From the NCBI RefSeq assembly GCF_015070385.1, contig NZ_JADCSA010000008.1, forward strand, positions 1 to 64,000: 64,000 nucleotides of DNA. The letters run 5' to 3'. The DNA comes from Nocardioides malaquae. GTDB lineage: Bacteria; Actinomycetota; Actinomycetes; Propionibacteriales; Nocardioidaceae. Made by a program: the position numbers and the translations under genes. The notes under the pieces are model-generated. The model saw nothing but the letters and a program-made list of their open reading frames with translations. It had not been told where the DNA came from and did no database searches. Below, one piece after another: positions 17,962 through 26,388 of this stretch (position 1 is the stretch's first letter; each line of letters starts with the position of its first letter).

Positions 17962-19223
17962 CCATCCTCCTCGACCGGCATCCGGAGCCGGACCTCCGTG
18001 CCCTCGCCGGGAGCGGAGCGGACCACCGCCGTGCCCCCGTGCCGGGCCATCCTGTCGATGATGCTGTGCCGCACGCCCCACCGGTCGTCGCCCACCCCGT
18101 CGGGGTCGAAACCCACGCCGCGGTCGCGCACGAATGCCTCCACCGCGTCGGGGCTCGCCTCGACGTAGACGTCGACGCGACCGGTGCCGGCGTGCTTGGC
18201 GGAGTTGACCATCGCCTCACGTGCCGCGTGCACCAGGGGGCGCAGCGCCTCGTCCATGGGTCGGTCACCGACGGTGACCACGTCGACGACCACGCCGTGC
18301 TCGTCCTCGACCCGGGCGGCGCCCGCCCGCAGGGCACCGGCGACGGTGTCGGCGTCGGCCTCCTCCCCGGTGTAGAGCCAGGCCCGCAGCTCGCGCTCCT
18401 GCCCCCGCGCCAGACGTACGACCAGCTCCGGGTCGCCCGCGTTGCGCTGCACCAGCGCGAGCGTCTGCAGCACCGAGTCGTGCAGGTGGGCGGCCAGGTC
18501 GGCGCGCTCCTGGGTGCGGATGCGTTCGGCCCGCTCCGCGGAGAGGTCGTTGACCAGGCGCAGCACCCACGGACCGACCACGACGGCCAGGCCGGCGATG
18601 CCCAGCAGGCTCGCCAGCCAGACCTCGCGGGCCACCGCGACGCTCCCGCTGGTCAGGGCGAAGACGGCGACCGCGGCGAGCAGCAGGCCCACCCCCGCGG
18701 CGAGACGGACGTACGCCGCGGTGCCGCCCGCGCCGAAGACCGCGCGGAAGGGGTCGACGCGACCCGTCGGGTCGAGCCAGCGTTCGCGCTGCGCCTCGTC
18801 GGCCTGACGCCACAGGAGCGCCACCCCGACCCCGGCCAGCAGCACCGGCACCACCACCGCGCCTCGCCCCAGGATCGCCTCCACCGCGAAGACCAGACCC
18901 AGCCCGAGCGCCCCGAGCGCGAGCGCCAGACCGGCGTCGGCGAAGCGCTGCTGCGCGCGCGGGCGCCGCCCACCGCGGGAGGCGCTCTCCAACCCCGGCG
19001 CCGCCTCCTCGAAACGGGCGTCGGTGGGCAGGAAGAACCACCAGGCGGCGTAGAGCGCAATGCCCAACCCGCTGATCGCGGTGGTCAGCACGAAGCCCAG
19101 TCGCACCCACAGGACCGGTACGCCCAGGTGGGTGGCCAACCCGGACGCCACCCCACCGACCAACGGGTCGGTGGAGTTGCGGGTCGCGCGGCGGAAGGGC
19201 GCGGCTTCGGTCGGACTCTCCAT
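17958..19223 (-). CDS. PspC-domain histidine kinase
   Basis: A 421-residue membrane kinase. The N-terminal PspC domain (about 10-70: DPLVGGVASGLATHLGVPV, ALYAAWWFFLPTD) is followed by several hydrophobic segments to about residue 215. The HisKA_3 dimerisation domain has the phosphoacceptor His in AAHLHDSVLQTL. The HATPase domain has the N-box EAMVNSAKHAG and G1 box RDRGVGFDP. This is the actinobacterial PspC-kinase architecture, related to LiaS-type envelope-stress sensing. GGAG lies 5 nt before the ATG. It is divergent from a LiaF-like PspC gene, which is its likely partner. Confidence 0.9.
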   Translation of the reverse strand: MESPTEAAPFRRATRNSTDPLVGGVASGLATHLGVPVLWVRLGFVLTTAISGLGIALYAAWWFFLPTDARFEEAAPGLESASRGGRRPRAQQRFADAGLALALGALGLGLVFAVEAILGRGAVVVPVLLAGVGVALLWRQADEAQRERWLDPTGRVDPFRAVFGAGGTAAYVRLAAGVGLLLAAVAVFALTSGSVAVAREVWLASLLGIAGLAVVVGPWVLRLVNDLSAERAERIRTQERADLAAHLHDSVLQTLALVQRNAGDPELVVRLARGQERELRAWLYTGEEADADTVAGALRAGAARVEDEHGVVVDVVTVGDRPMDEALRPLVHAAREAMVNSAKHAGTGRVDVYVEASPDAVEAFVRDRGVGFDPDGVGDDRWGVRHSIIDRMARHGGTAVVRSAPGEGTEVRLRMPVEEDG

Positions 19224-19368
19224 GGTGGCTCCATCGTGTCAGGAGCTGCGGCTCCGCGACCATGAGGAGTGACCCCCGGGTCACCCCTGGCGCTGCCCCG
19301 CCGACCCCGGGGCAGGATCAGGGTCGTCCCCGATGGCCGCGGACGCGCGACCCGACGAGGCTGGAGCC

Positions 19369-20538
19369 ATGGACGAGACGACCACCCCCGGCCCGGAAGA
19401 GCCCCCGGCCGGCACCACCACGACCGCACCGCCACCTGGCCCCGACTGGGAACGGGTGCGCGACGTGCCCCGGCTGCAGCGGCCCACCGACCGGATGGTC
19501 GCCGGCGTCTGCGCCGGGCTGGGCCGCCACCTCGCCATCGACCCGTTGGTGCTGCGGGTGGCCTTCGGCGTGCTGGCCTTCTTCGGCGGCGCGGGCATCC
19601 TGCTCTACGGCGCTGTGTGGCTGCTGCTGCCCGAGGAGGGCAACGAGCGGGCACCCCTGCACCTGGACGAGCGCAGCCGTGGCTTCGCGCTCGCCGGGGT
19701 CGCGGTGCTGGCGGGGCTCGCCCTGGTCGGTGACTCCTGGGGGCTCTACTGGTTCCCGTGGCCGCTGGCCCTCCTCGCCCTGGTCGCGTGGGTGCTGTAC
19801 GACCGCAGCCGCGTCGCCTCGACGGCCGCGGCCCCCACCCCGCCGACCGCACCCATGGCGACCCCCGGCTCCGCGCCGGCGCAGGCGTACGCCCCCGCCC
19901 CGACCTGGACACCCGCGCGCCCCCGCGACCCGCGACGTCGGGGTCCGGTGCTCTTCTGGTTCACCCTCGCGCTCGTCGTGCTGGCGATGGGGGTGCTCGG
20001 CACCGTCGAGCTGGCCGGCGTGCCGGTGGTCGCCAGCGCCTACCCCGCGCTCGCGCTGGCCCTCTGCGCGACCATGCTGCTGGTGGGCGCCTTCTGGGGC
20101 CGCGCCGGTGGCATCGTCGCCCTCGCCCTGGTGGCCACAGTGGCCACCGTCGGCGCCCTGGGCGTCGAACGGTGGGACACCGCGGGCCGCCTCGTCGAGG
20201 CCGTGCCCGCGAGCGCCGACGACGTGCGCGCCTCCTACGACCTGCGACGGGGCGAGCTGCGCCTCGACCTGACCGAGGTCGACGACCTCGACGCGCTCGA
20301 CGGCCGTGAGGTGGTCCTCGAGGCCGGGGCGGGTCGCGTCCTGGTCGTGGTGCCCGACGAGCTCGGCGTCGACGTCGCAGCCGAGGTCGGTGGCCCGGGA
20401 GCGATCCAGCTGCCGGACCGCCCTGAGGCAGGGGGCATCGCGATCTCCTCCGACGCCTCCTTCGGCCCGGAGGAGGCACCGCGACTCGACCTGCGCGTCG
20501 AGCTCGGGGTCGGCCAGATCGAGGTGGTCCGACGATGA
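19369..20538 (+). CDS. PspC / LiaF-like toast-rack membrane protein
   Basis: A 389-residue protein. An N-terminal PspC domain (about 38-95: RPTDRMVAGVCAGLGRHLAI, ILLYGAVWLLLPEE) precedes a Pro/Ala-rich linker near 155-195 and several membrane segments. The C-terminal 95 residues form a beta-rich toast-rack or cell-wall-active-antibiotics-response domain ([30 protein letters not shown]). The ATG at 19369 has GAGG 8 nt upstream; the in-frame ATG 36 bases earlier has none. Divergence from the PspC kinase suggests a joint LiaFSR-like envelope-stress system. Confidence 0.85.
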   Translation: MDETTTPGPEEPPAGTTTTAPPPGPDWERVRDVPRLQRPTDRMVAGVCAGLGRHLAIDPLVLRVAFGVLAFFGGAGILLYGAVWLLLPEEGNERAPLHLDERSRGFALAGVAVLAGLALVGDSWGLYWFPWPLALLALVAWVLYDRSRVASTAAAPTPPTAPMATPGSAPAQAYAPAPTWTPARPRDPRRRGPVLFWFTLALVVLAMGVLGTVELAGVPVVASAYPALALALCATMLLVGAFWGRAGGIVALALVATVATVGALGVERWDTAGRLVEAVPASADDVRASYDLRRGELRLDLTEVDDLDALDGREVVLEAGAGRVLVVVPDELGVDVAAEVGGPGAIQLPDRPEAGGIAISSDASFGPEEAPRLDLRVELGVGQIEVVRR

Positions 20539-20855
20539 GCACGACGCCGCAGGACCCGACCCACCCCATCCCGGAGCTGACCATGGACGAGACCGAGAGC
20601 GGGTTCCACCCCGTCAACCTGACCCACCTGGTGATGGGCATCGCCTTCGCCGGCCTGGCCGCCATCTGGGCGGCCGTCACCGCCGGGTGGCTTCCCCTCG
20701 ACGACCTGCGCTGGGTGCTGCCGGTGCCCTGGCTGCTCGCCGGCTCAGCGGGCCTGCTGGCGACGACGCTGGGCGGACGCCGCCGCGAACGCGTCTCGCG
20801 CGGCGACGGCGATGTCGGGGTGGTCGGTGATCACCCGGTCGACCCCCGCGCGTAG
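20535..20855 (+). CDS. Small membrane protein co-transcribed with the PspC gene
   Basis: A 106-residue protein overlapping the upstream stop by 4 bases (ATGA). Two hydrophobic helices (LTHLVMGIAFAGLAAIWAAV and WVLPVPWLLAGSAGLLATTL) are followed by an Arg-rich tail. Homologues I recall from related genera end soon after the RRR stretch. Here the frame continues about 35 residues and overlaps the converging phosphodiesterase by 111 bases, so the tail may be non-native or the overlap genuine. Function unknown. Confidence 0.7.
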   Translation: MSTTPQDPTHPIPELTMDETESGFHPVNLTHLVMGIAFAGLAAIWAAVTAGWLPLDDLRWVLPVPWLLAGSAGLLATTLGGRRRERVSRGDGDVGVVGDHPVDPRA

Positions 20856-21836
20856 GAACGCGGTCACCTCCCCGGACATGTCGCCCAGCGGCACGGCGTC
20901 GTCGCCGGCCCGCAACGCCGGCGGCAAGAAGCGGTTCTCGGCCCGCAGCGTCCACACCTGCAGGGTGAGTCCGAGGCGGTGGGCGTCGCGCACCAGCGGG
21001 GTCACGGCCTCGTGGGCACCGTCGTCCCCGACCGGCAGCACCAGCTCCTTGGTGGGGCCCACGCCATGGGCGTACCGGCCCACCCACGCCAGGCCCTCGG
21101 GCGTGGCGAGCTCTGCGTACGTCCTGGCCTCGGCGCTGCCACGCAGGTCGCGGGGGGTGCGGTGCGCCGCGCCCAGGAGCTGCACGCGCGGCACCCGCGA
21201 CCGGCTCGCGAGCTCGCGCAGCACCCGGGTCTCGAAGGCCATGATCGTGACCGGGGAGTCGGGCCGGTCGAGGTCGTGGCGGCGCAGGGCGGCCAGCAAC
21301 GGGTCGACGAGCCCGAGGCCCAGCGCGGCGAAGTGGCTGGGGTTCTTGAGCTCGAGCAGGATGCCGACGGGTCGGCCTCGGCGCAGACCTTCGGCCGTCG
21401 CCATCGCCAGGACCTCGTCCAGCGTCGGCACGCCCTCCCGACCGTCGTAGAGGGTGTTCGAGACCCGGAGCCGCGCCTTGCGCTCGCGTGCGGTGAGACG
21501 CTTGACCTCGTCGAGGGTGAAGTCCTCGGTGAACCAGCCGCGCACGGTCTTGCCGTCGACCGAAGCGACCCGGTGGCGGCGTGCGAAACGTGGCACCCGC
21601 TCGACGTCGGTGGTGCGGGAGAGCTCGCTCTCGTGACGGGCCACGAGGACACCGTCAGCGGTGGGGACGAGGTCGACCTCGATGTCGTCGGCACCCATGC
21701 GGATGGCGGTGCGGTAGGCCTCGAGCGTGTGCTCGGGGCGGTAGCCGCTGGCGCCGCGGTGGGCCGCGACGAGCGGACGCTCCAGAAGGCTGCGGGACTC
21801 GTCCGGGGCGGGCGGTGGAGCGAGCAGTGTGTCCAT
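20745..21836 (-). CDS. Glycerophosphodiester phosphodiesterase family protein
   Basis: A 363-residue GDPD-type TIM-barrel enzyme hydrolysing glycerophosphodiesters to sn-glycerol-3-phosphate and an alcohol. Active-site motifs are HRGASGYRPEHTLEAYRTAI (with His, Arg and Glu), the metal-binding EVDLVPTADGVLVARHE, and the C-terminal VDRVITDHPDIA. An insert containing DGKTVRGWFTEDFTLDEVKR is typical of the longer GDPDs. There is no clear signal peptide, so it is probably cytoplasmic. Its product would feed GlpD, encoded elsewhere in the window. Its last 111 bases overlap the converging 20535-20855 gene. Confidence 0.9.
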   Translation of the reverse strand: MDTLLAPPPAPDESRSLLERPLVAAHRGASGYRPEHTLEAYRTAIRMGADDIEVDLVPTADGVLVARHESELSRTTDVERVPRFARRHRVASVDGKTVRGWFTEDFTLDEVKRLTARERKARLRVSNTLYDGREGVPTLDEVLAMATAEGLRRGRPVGILLELKNPSHFAALGLGLVDPLLAALRRHDLDRPDSPVTIMAFETRVLRELASRSRVPRVQLLGAAHRTPRDLRGSAEARTYAELATPEGLAWVGRYAHGVGPTKELVLPVGDDGAHEAVTPLVRDAHRLGLTLQVWTLRAENRFLPPALRAGDDAVPLGDMSGEVTAFLRAGVDRVITDHPDIAVAARDAFAAASAQRRRQQAR

Positions 21837-21940
21837 GGCTCGACGGTGGGTCGGGTGGTCGACCGCTGGCCGGCGCGCGGGAGGCCGGGGAGTGACGGGG
21901 CGGTGAATCCTTCACCACGGCGTCACGGTCCTTGCCATCG

Positions 21941-21957
21941 TGACAGTTCTTCTGTCA
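21941..21957. promoter_or_regulatory. Operator-like inverted repeat before the LLM oxidoreductase
   Basis: TGACAG-N5-CTGTCA, a perfect 6-bp dyad 67 bases before the GTG of the LLM gene, in the divergent gap with the phosphodiesterase. The binding factor is unknown. Confidence 0.35.
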
Positions 21958-22023
21958 GAGTCCGGGAGGGTGTGGCCTGCCCGCCGCACACCGCCCGCAA
22001 CCCCCAGAAGATCGAGGTGCCCG

Positions 22024-23064
22024 GTGAAGCTCGCCACCATGCTCATGTACGACGGCAACCCCCGCAACGCGGCCGACACGGTCGTCTCCTACGAGAAGGC
22101 CGGCCTCGAGCAGGTCTGGGTCGCGGAGGCCTACGGCTTCGACTCCCCCACCCTGATGGGCTACCTCGCCGCCAGGACCGAGACGGTCGAGATCGGTGCG
22201 GCGATCCTCAACATCTACTCGCGCACCCCCGGAGCGCTGCTGCAGACCGCGGCAGGTCTCGACAACGTCTCGGGCGGCCGCGCGATCCTGGGCCTTGGCG
22301 CCTCCGGGCCGCAGGTCATCGAGGGCTTCCACGGCGTGCCCTACCGCAAGCCGCTGGCGCGCACCGCCGAGATCGTCGATCTGGTGCGACGTGGCCTCCG
22401 GCGCGAGGTGCTGACCAACGACGGCGAGTTCCACCTGCCGCTCACCAAGGAGCACGGCGCGGTCACCGGGCTGGGCAAGCCGCTCAAGCTGCTCACCCAC
22501 CCCGAGCGCGACTCCATCCCGATCTGGATCGCGGCGCTGGGCGGCAAGAGCGTCGAGCAGACCGCGGAGATCGCCGACGGCTGGATCCCGCACCTGTTCC
22601 ACCCCGAGAAGGCGCACCTGGTCTGGGGCGACGCCCTCGAGGCCGGCAAGGCGAAGCGTCAGGAGGGGTTGGCGCCGCTGCAGATCATGGCCAACGCGAT
22701 GGTCGCGATCGGTGAGGGCCCCGAGACCAAGCAGATGCTCGACTTCGCGCGTCCGCTCTTCGCGCTCTACGTGGGCGGCATGGGCGCCAAGGGCAAGAAC
22801 TTCTACAACGACGTCGCCAAGGCGTACGGCTACGAGAAGGAGGCCGAGCAGATCCAGGAGCTCTACCTCTCCGGCAAGAAGAAGGAGGCCGAGGCGCTCG
22901 TTCCGCTGGAGTGGCTGGAGGCCGCCAACCTCGTCGGACCTGAGTCGTACGTCCGTGAGCGCATCGCCGCCTTCGCCGAGGCCGGCGTCACCACGCTGTC
23001 GGTCACGCCCGCGTCGGCCGACCCGGTCGCCACCATGGCCCAGGTGAAGGAGATGCTCTCCTGA
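22024..23064 (+). CDS. LLM-class (probably F420-dependent) flavin oxidoreductase
   Basis: A 346-residue luciferase-like TIM-barrel protein. KLATMLMYDGNPRN, SYEKAGLEQVWVAEAYGFDS, IEIGAAILNIYSRTPG-type strands, GRAILGLGASGPQVIEGFHG and IPIWIAALGGKSVEQTAEIA are typical of F420-dependent LLM enzymes. The substrate cannot be read from sequence. The GTG at 22024 has GAGG 6 nt upstream. It is followed by a strong terminator, so it is probably monocistronic; a dyad at 21941-21957 may control it. Confidence 0.86.
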   Translation: MKLATMLMYDGNPRNAADTVVSYEKAGLEQVWVAEAYGFDSPTLMGYLAARTETVEIGAAILNIYSRTPGALLQTAAGLDNVSGGRAILGLGASGPQVIEGFHGVPYRKPLARTAEIVDLVRRGLRREVLTNDGEFHLPLTKEHGAVTGLGKPLKLLTHPERDSIPIWIAALGGKSVEQTAEIADGWIPHLFHPEKAHLVWGDALEAGKAKRQEGLAPLQIMANAMVAIGEGPETKQMLDFARPLFALYVGGMGAKGKNFYNDVAKAYGYEKEAEQIQELYLSGKKKEAEALVPLEWLEAANLVGPESYVRERIAAFAEAGVTTLSVTPASADPVATMAQVKEMLS

Positions 23065-23080
23065 CCATCCGCTCCACCTC

Positions 23081-23114
23081 CCGCAGGGCCGTCGCCGCAG
23101 CGACGGCCCTGCGG
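23081..23114 (+). terminator. Terminator of the LLM gene
   Basis: A perfect 15-bp stem (23081-23095 with 23100-23114) and CGCA loop, followed by CATTTG. It begins 17 bases after the LLM stop codon. Confidence 0.8.
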
Positions 23115-23212
23115 CATTTGTGCGTCGGAACCCTCGCCAATTCGGCCCACCATGGGTGAGACTCAGGTCACATCTGGCCGTTGACCACCGCTCGACCCCG
23201 CGAGAGGCACGC

Positions 23213-25102
23213 ATGACCGACGTGATGACCGAACGTTCCCGCATCGAGGCCCTCATCGAGGGCCGCACCCTGGTGCACCACCTCGACCAGACTGCTGAGG
23301 CCTGGGGCGACGAGCCCGGCTACTCCGACCGGAACGACGTGGAGTCGGGGTGGCGGACCTTGACGTGGGCCGAGACCCGGGAGGCCGCGCGAGACGTCGC
23401 GGCCGGCTTCGTCGCGCTCGGCGTCGACGCGGGCGTACCGCTGGCGATCATGGCGACCAACCGCATCGAGCACGTGCTGGCCGACCTCGGTGCCGTGCAC
23501 GCGGGCGCGATCCCGATGTCGATCTACAACACCTCTTCACCCGAGCAGGTGGCCTACATCGCCAACCACTCCGGAGCCCGCCTGGTGGTCGTGGAGACCG
23601 CCGACCACCTGGCTCGCTGGCGCACCGCCATCGAGGCCGACCCCGAGCTGACCGTGGTGGTGATCGACGAGGACATCCTCCCCGACGGCGACCGCTACCT
23701 GACCTGGGCCGAGCTCGTGGCGGCCGGCCGCGCCCTGCGGCGCGACACCCCGCAGCGCCTGGACGAGCGGATCGCCGCGCTCAGCCCGCAGAGCCCGGCC
23801 ACGATCCTCTACACCTCCGGCACCACCGGCAACCCCAAGGGCGTGGTGCTCACCCACGCCAACGTGCTCTACGAGGCCCGCAGCACGATGGAGGCCGCCG
23901 GGCTCATCGACGACCGTCAGATCCAGGTGAGCTACCTGCCGCTCGCCCACATCGCCGAACGCGTCCTGGGCATCTACGGACCCGTCATGCAGGGCAGTCA
24001 CCAGCACTGCATCGCCGACCCGACCCTGCTGCTGGCCACCCTCGGCGAGGTGCGCCCGACCGCCTTCTTCGGGGTGCCCCGCGTCTGGGAGAAGATCCAG
24101 ACCGGAATCTCGGCCAAGCTGGCGGCCGACCCCGACCCCGCCAACGTGAAGCTGGTGCAGGACTCGATGGCCGCAGGGCTGGCGTGGGTCTCCGCGCAGG
24201 AGACCGGCAGCGTGATGACCCCGGAGATCGAGGCTGCCTACGCCAAGGCCGACGAGGCCATCCTGGGATTCCTCAAGCTGCTGCTCGGGCTGGACCGGGT
24301 GCGCTGGTGTGCCTCGGCCTCGGCCCCGATGCCGGTGGAGACGACCCGGTTCATGGCTGGGCTGGGCCTCAAGGTCTACGACGTCTACGGGATGACCGAG
24401 ACCTGTGGAGCAGTGACCGTCAACGGTCCCGGTCACTTCCGCATGGGCACGGTGGGTGTCGCGACACCCGGCATGGAGGTCAAGCTCGCCGACGACGGTG
24501 AGGTGCTGGTCCGCGGTCCGGTCAACACGCCCGGCTACCACCGCAACCCCGAGGCGACCGCGGCCCTCGTCGACGCGGACGGATGGCTGCACACCGGCGA
24601 CATCGGCACCCTGGACGACGACGGCTTCTTCTCCATCATCGACCGGAAGAAGGAGCTGATCATCACCTCTGTCGGCAAGAACGTCGCTCCCTCCAACATC
24701 GAGAACCACCTCAAGGAGTCGCCCCTCATCGGCCACGCGATGGCCATCGGCGACAACCGGCCCTACATCGTCGCCGTGCTCACCCTCGACGGCGAGGTGG
24801 CGCCGATCATGGCCGAAAAGATGGGCGTGGAGTTCACCGACCTGGCCGACCTCTCCACCAAGCCTGAGATCAGGGCCGCGGTGCAGGCCGCCGTCGACCG
24901 GGCCAACGAGAAGCTCTCGCGCCCCGAGCAGGTCAAGGCGTTCGCGCTGCTCGCCCACGAGTGGACGGCCGAGTCGGAGGAGCTGACGCCCTCCCTCAAG
25001 CTGAAGCGCCGGGTGGTGAGCCGCAAGTACGCCGAGCTGGTGGACGGGCTCTACGCCGACGACCGGCAGGGAGCGGGGTCGACGGTCGCGGCCCCCGCCT
25101 GA
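23213..25102 (+). CDS. Long-chain fatty-acid--CoA ligase (AMP-forming)
   Basis: A 629-residue ANL-superfamily enzyme. The P-loop-like motif TILYTSGTTGNPKGVVLTHA, the adenine site YGMTETCGAVT, the hinge DGWLHTGDIGTLDDDGFFSI and RKKELIITSVGKNVAPSNIE are present. Length and layout match long-chain acyl-CoA synthetases of the FadD15 type. It probably activates fatty acids for lipid synthesis or beta-oxidation at the membrane face. The ATG has GAGG 5 nt upstream. It follows the LLM terminator and is likely an independent unit. Confidence 0.92.
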   Translation: MTDVMTERSRIEALIEGRTLVHHLDQTAEAWGDEPGYSDRNDVESGWRTLTWAETREAARDVAAGFVALGVDAGVPLAIMATNRIEHVLADLGAVHAGAIPMSIYNTSSPEQVAYIANHSGARLVVVETADHLARWRTAIEADPELTVVVIDEDILPDGDRYLTWAELVAAGRALRRDTPQRLDERIAALSPQSPATILYTSGTTGNPKGVVLTHANVLYEARSTMEAAGLIDDRQIQVSYLPLAHIAERVLGIYGPVMQGSHQHCIADPTLLLATLGEVRPTAFFGVPRVWEKIQTGISAKLAADPDPANVKLVQDSMAAGLAWVSAQETGSVMTPEIEAAYAKADEAILGFLKLLLGLDRVRWCASASAPMPVETTRFMAGLGLKVYDVYGMTETCGAVTVNGPGHFRMGTVGVATPGMEVKLADDGEVLVRGPVNTPGYHRNPEATAALVDADGWLHTGDIGTLDDDGFFSIIDRKKELIITSVGKNVAPSNIENHLKESPLIGHAMAIGDNRPYIVAVLTLDGEVAPIMAEKMGVEFTDLADLSTKPEIRAAVQAAVDRANEKLSRPEQVKAFALLAHEWTAESEELTPSLKLKRRVVSRKYAELVDGLYADDRQGAGSTVAAPA

Positions 25103-25117
25103 ACCGTCGAGGGAGGT

Positions 25118-25181
25118 GCGCAGGGCCGGGTCAGCGCAGGGCCGGGTCAGCGCAGGGCCAGGTCAGCGCAGGGCCAGGTCC
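25118..25181. repeat. Four tandem 16-bp repeats at the end of the lipoprotein gene
   Basis: Four back-to-back copies of GCGCAGGGCC(G/A)GGTCA at 25118, 25134, 25150 and 25166 (the last copy ends CC). On the minus strand the 25166 copy encodes the lipoprotein's C-terminal LALR, the stop lies in the 25150 copy, and the remaining copies extend downstream, so the 3' end of the gene appears locally amplified. Confidence 0.85.
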
Positions 25182-26197
25182 TCGCACGCTCGCCGGGTGG
25201 CGCCGTCGCAGATGTCGTCCAGCGTGTGCACCCCGTCACGCACGACGGTCTCGGCGACGGTGGCCGGCGTGACCGCGACGGGTTCGACCAGCGTCGCCGG
25301 GACGCCCTGGTAGTCGGTGCTGCCCTCGGGTGACTCCCCCAGCATCAGGTCGATGGCGGCGTCGGCGGCGCGCTGGGCCATGGTGCGGATCTGCTTGTAG
25401 ACCGTCATGCCCTGCTCGCCGGCGACGAGTCGACGCACGGCCGCGAGCTCGGCGTCCTGCCCGCTGATCCACGGCCGCTGCCCGCGCGCCAGACCCAGGT
25501 CGTCGAAGGCGGCCACGACCCCGGACGCCTGGGTGTCGTTGCCGACCAGGAGGGCATCGACGCGCCCCAGACGTGACCGCTCGGCCCGGACGAACTCCTC
25601 GGCCTCCTCCGCGCTCCAGCTGTCAGGGCGGGCCTCGGCGACGACCTCGACGCGGTGACGGCGGAAGACTCCTCGCGCCGCCTCCCGGATCTGGGTGGCG
25701 TTGTCATCGCCGGCAGCGCCGTTGACCATCATCACCCTGGCCCGGCGGCCGACGGCGTCGACCAGTGCGGTGGCCATCAGTCGCCCGATCACGGCGGGGT
25801 CGGCGGAGACGAAGTGGTCGGCGCCCGGTAGGAAGCGGTCGTAGGCAATGACCGGGACCTCCTCCGCGGCGGCGATCATCTCGGCGGCACGTTCGCCGTC
25901 GACCGCGTTGAGCACGATCACGTCGGCGCCGGCCTCGAGCGCCTCGTCGAACTGCTGGGCCTGGCGCTCGGCGTCACCGTCGGCGGTCCACGTCAGGTAG
26001 TCACACCCCCGGCAGGAGTCCTCCAGGTGCTGGGCGAAGACGGGTTCGTCGACGGCCTGCCACCGCTCCGCCTGCGAGGAGGCGAGCAGGAAGGCGACCA
26101 CGGCCTTGTCCGGCTTCACGCAGCCGGCCAACCCCAGACCGGCGACCGTGACCAGCACGGCCAGGACGAGACGGAGGGAGGAACGCATGACCCGCAT
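25163..26197 (-). CDS. Sugar-ABC-type substrate-binding lipoprotein, orphan
   Basis: A 344-residue periplasmic-binding-protein-like lipoprotein. A lipobox (GLGLAGC) ends the signal peptide near Cys25. The remainder resembles type 1 sugar-binding proteins (XylF/RbsB): [49 protein letters not shown] and [20 protein letters not shown]. No permease or ATPase gene is adjacent, so transport function is uncertain; it may serve a remote transporter or act in signalling. A second ATG 9 bases downstream is possible. Its 3' end carries the tandem repeats. Confidence 0.83.
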   Translation of the reverse strand: MRVMRSSLRLVLAVLVTVAGLGLAGCVKPDKAVVAFLLASSQAERWQAVDEPVFAQHLEDSCRGCDYLTWTADGDAERQAQQFDEALEAGADVIVLNAVDGERAAEMIAAAEEVPVIAYDRFLPGADHFVSADPAVIGRLMATALVDAVGRRARVMMVNGAAGDDNATQIREAARGVFRRHRVEVVAEARPDSWSAEEAEEFVRAERSRLGRVDALLVGNDTQASGVVAAFDDLGLARGQRPWISGQDAELAAVRRLVAGEQGMTVYKQIRTMAQRAADAAIDLMLGESPEGSTDYQGVPATLVEPVAVTPATVAETVVRDGVHTLDDICDGATRRACEDLALR

Positions 26198-26388
26198 CTT
26201 CCCACGCAGGTCGTGGCGGGGACCCCTGTGACCACTCCGTGCGCCGGATGACTGCGCGCAACCGTCCTGTGGATGGTGGCGCGCAGCAGTGCCCCACCAC
26301 CCCTAGCCTTGGGCGCTGGCGCCGGCGAGTCAGGACCGGCGCCGCACGTGTCAGCACGTCCGCACTTCTGTACCCCGGGGGAAACACC

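Noticed and set aside
25118-25181. Possible CRISPR array
   Set aside because: The units are contiguous 16-bp repeats with no spacers and no cas genes nearby.
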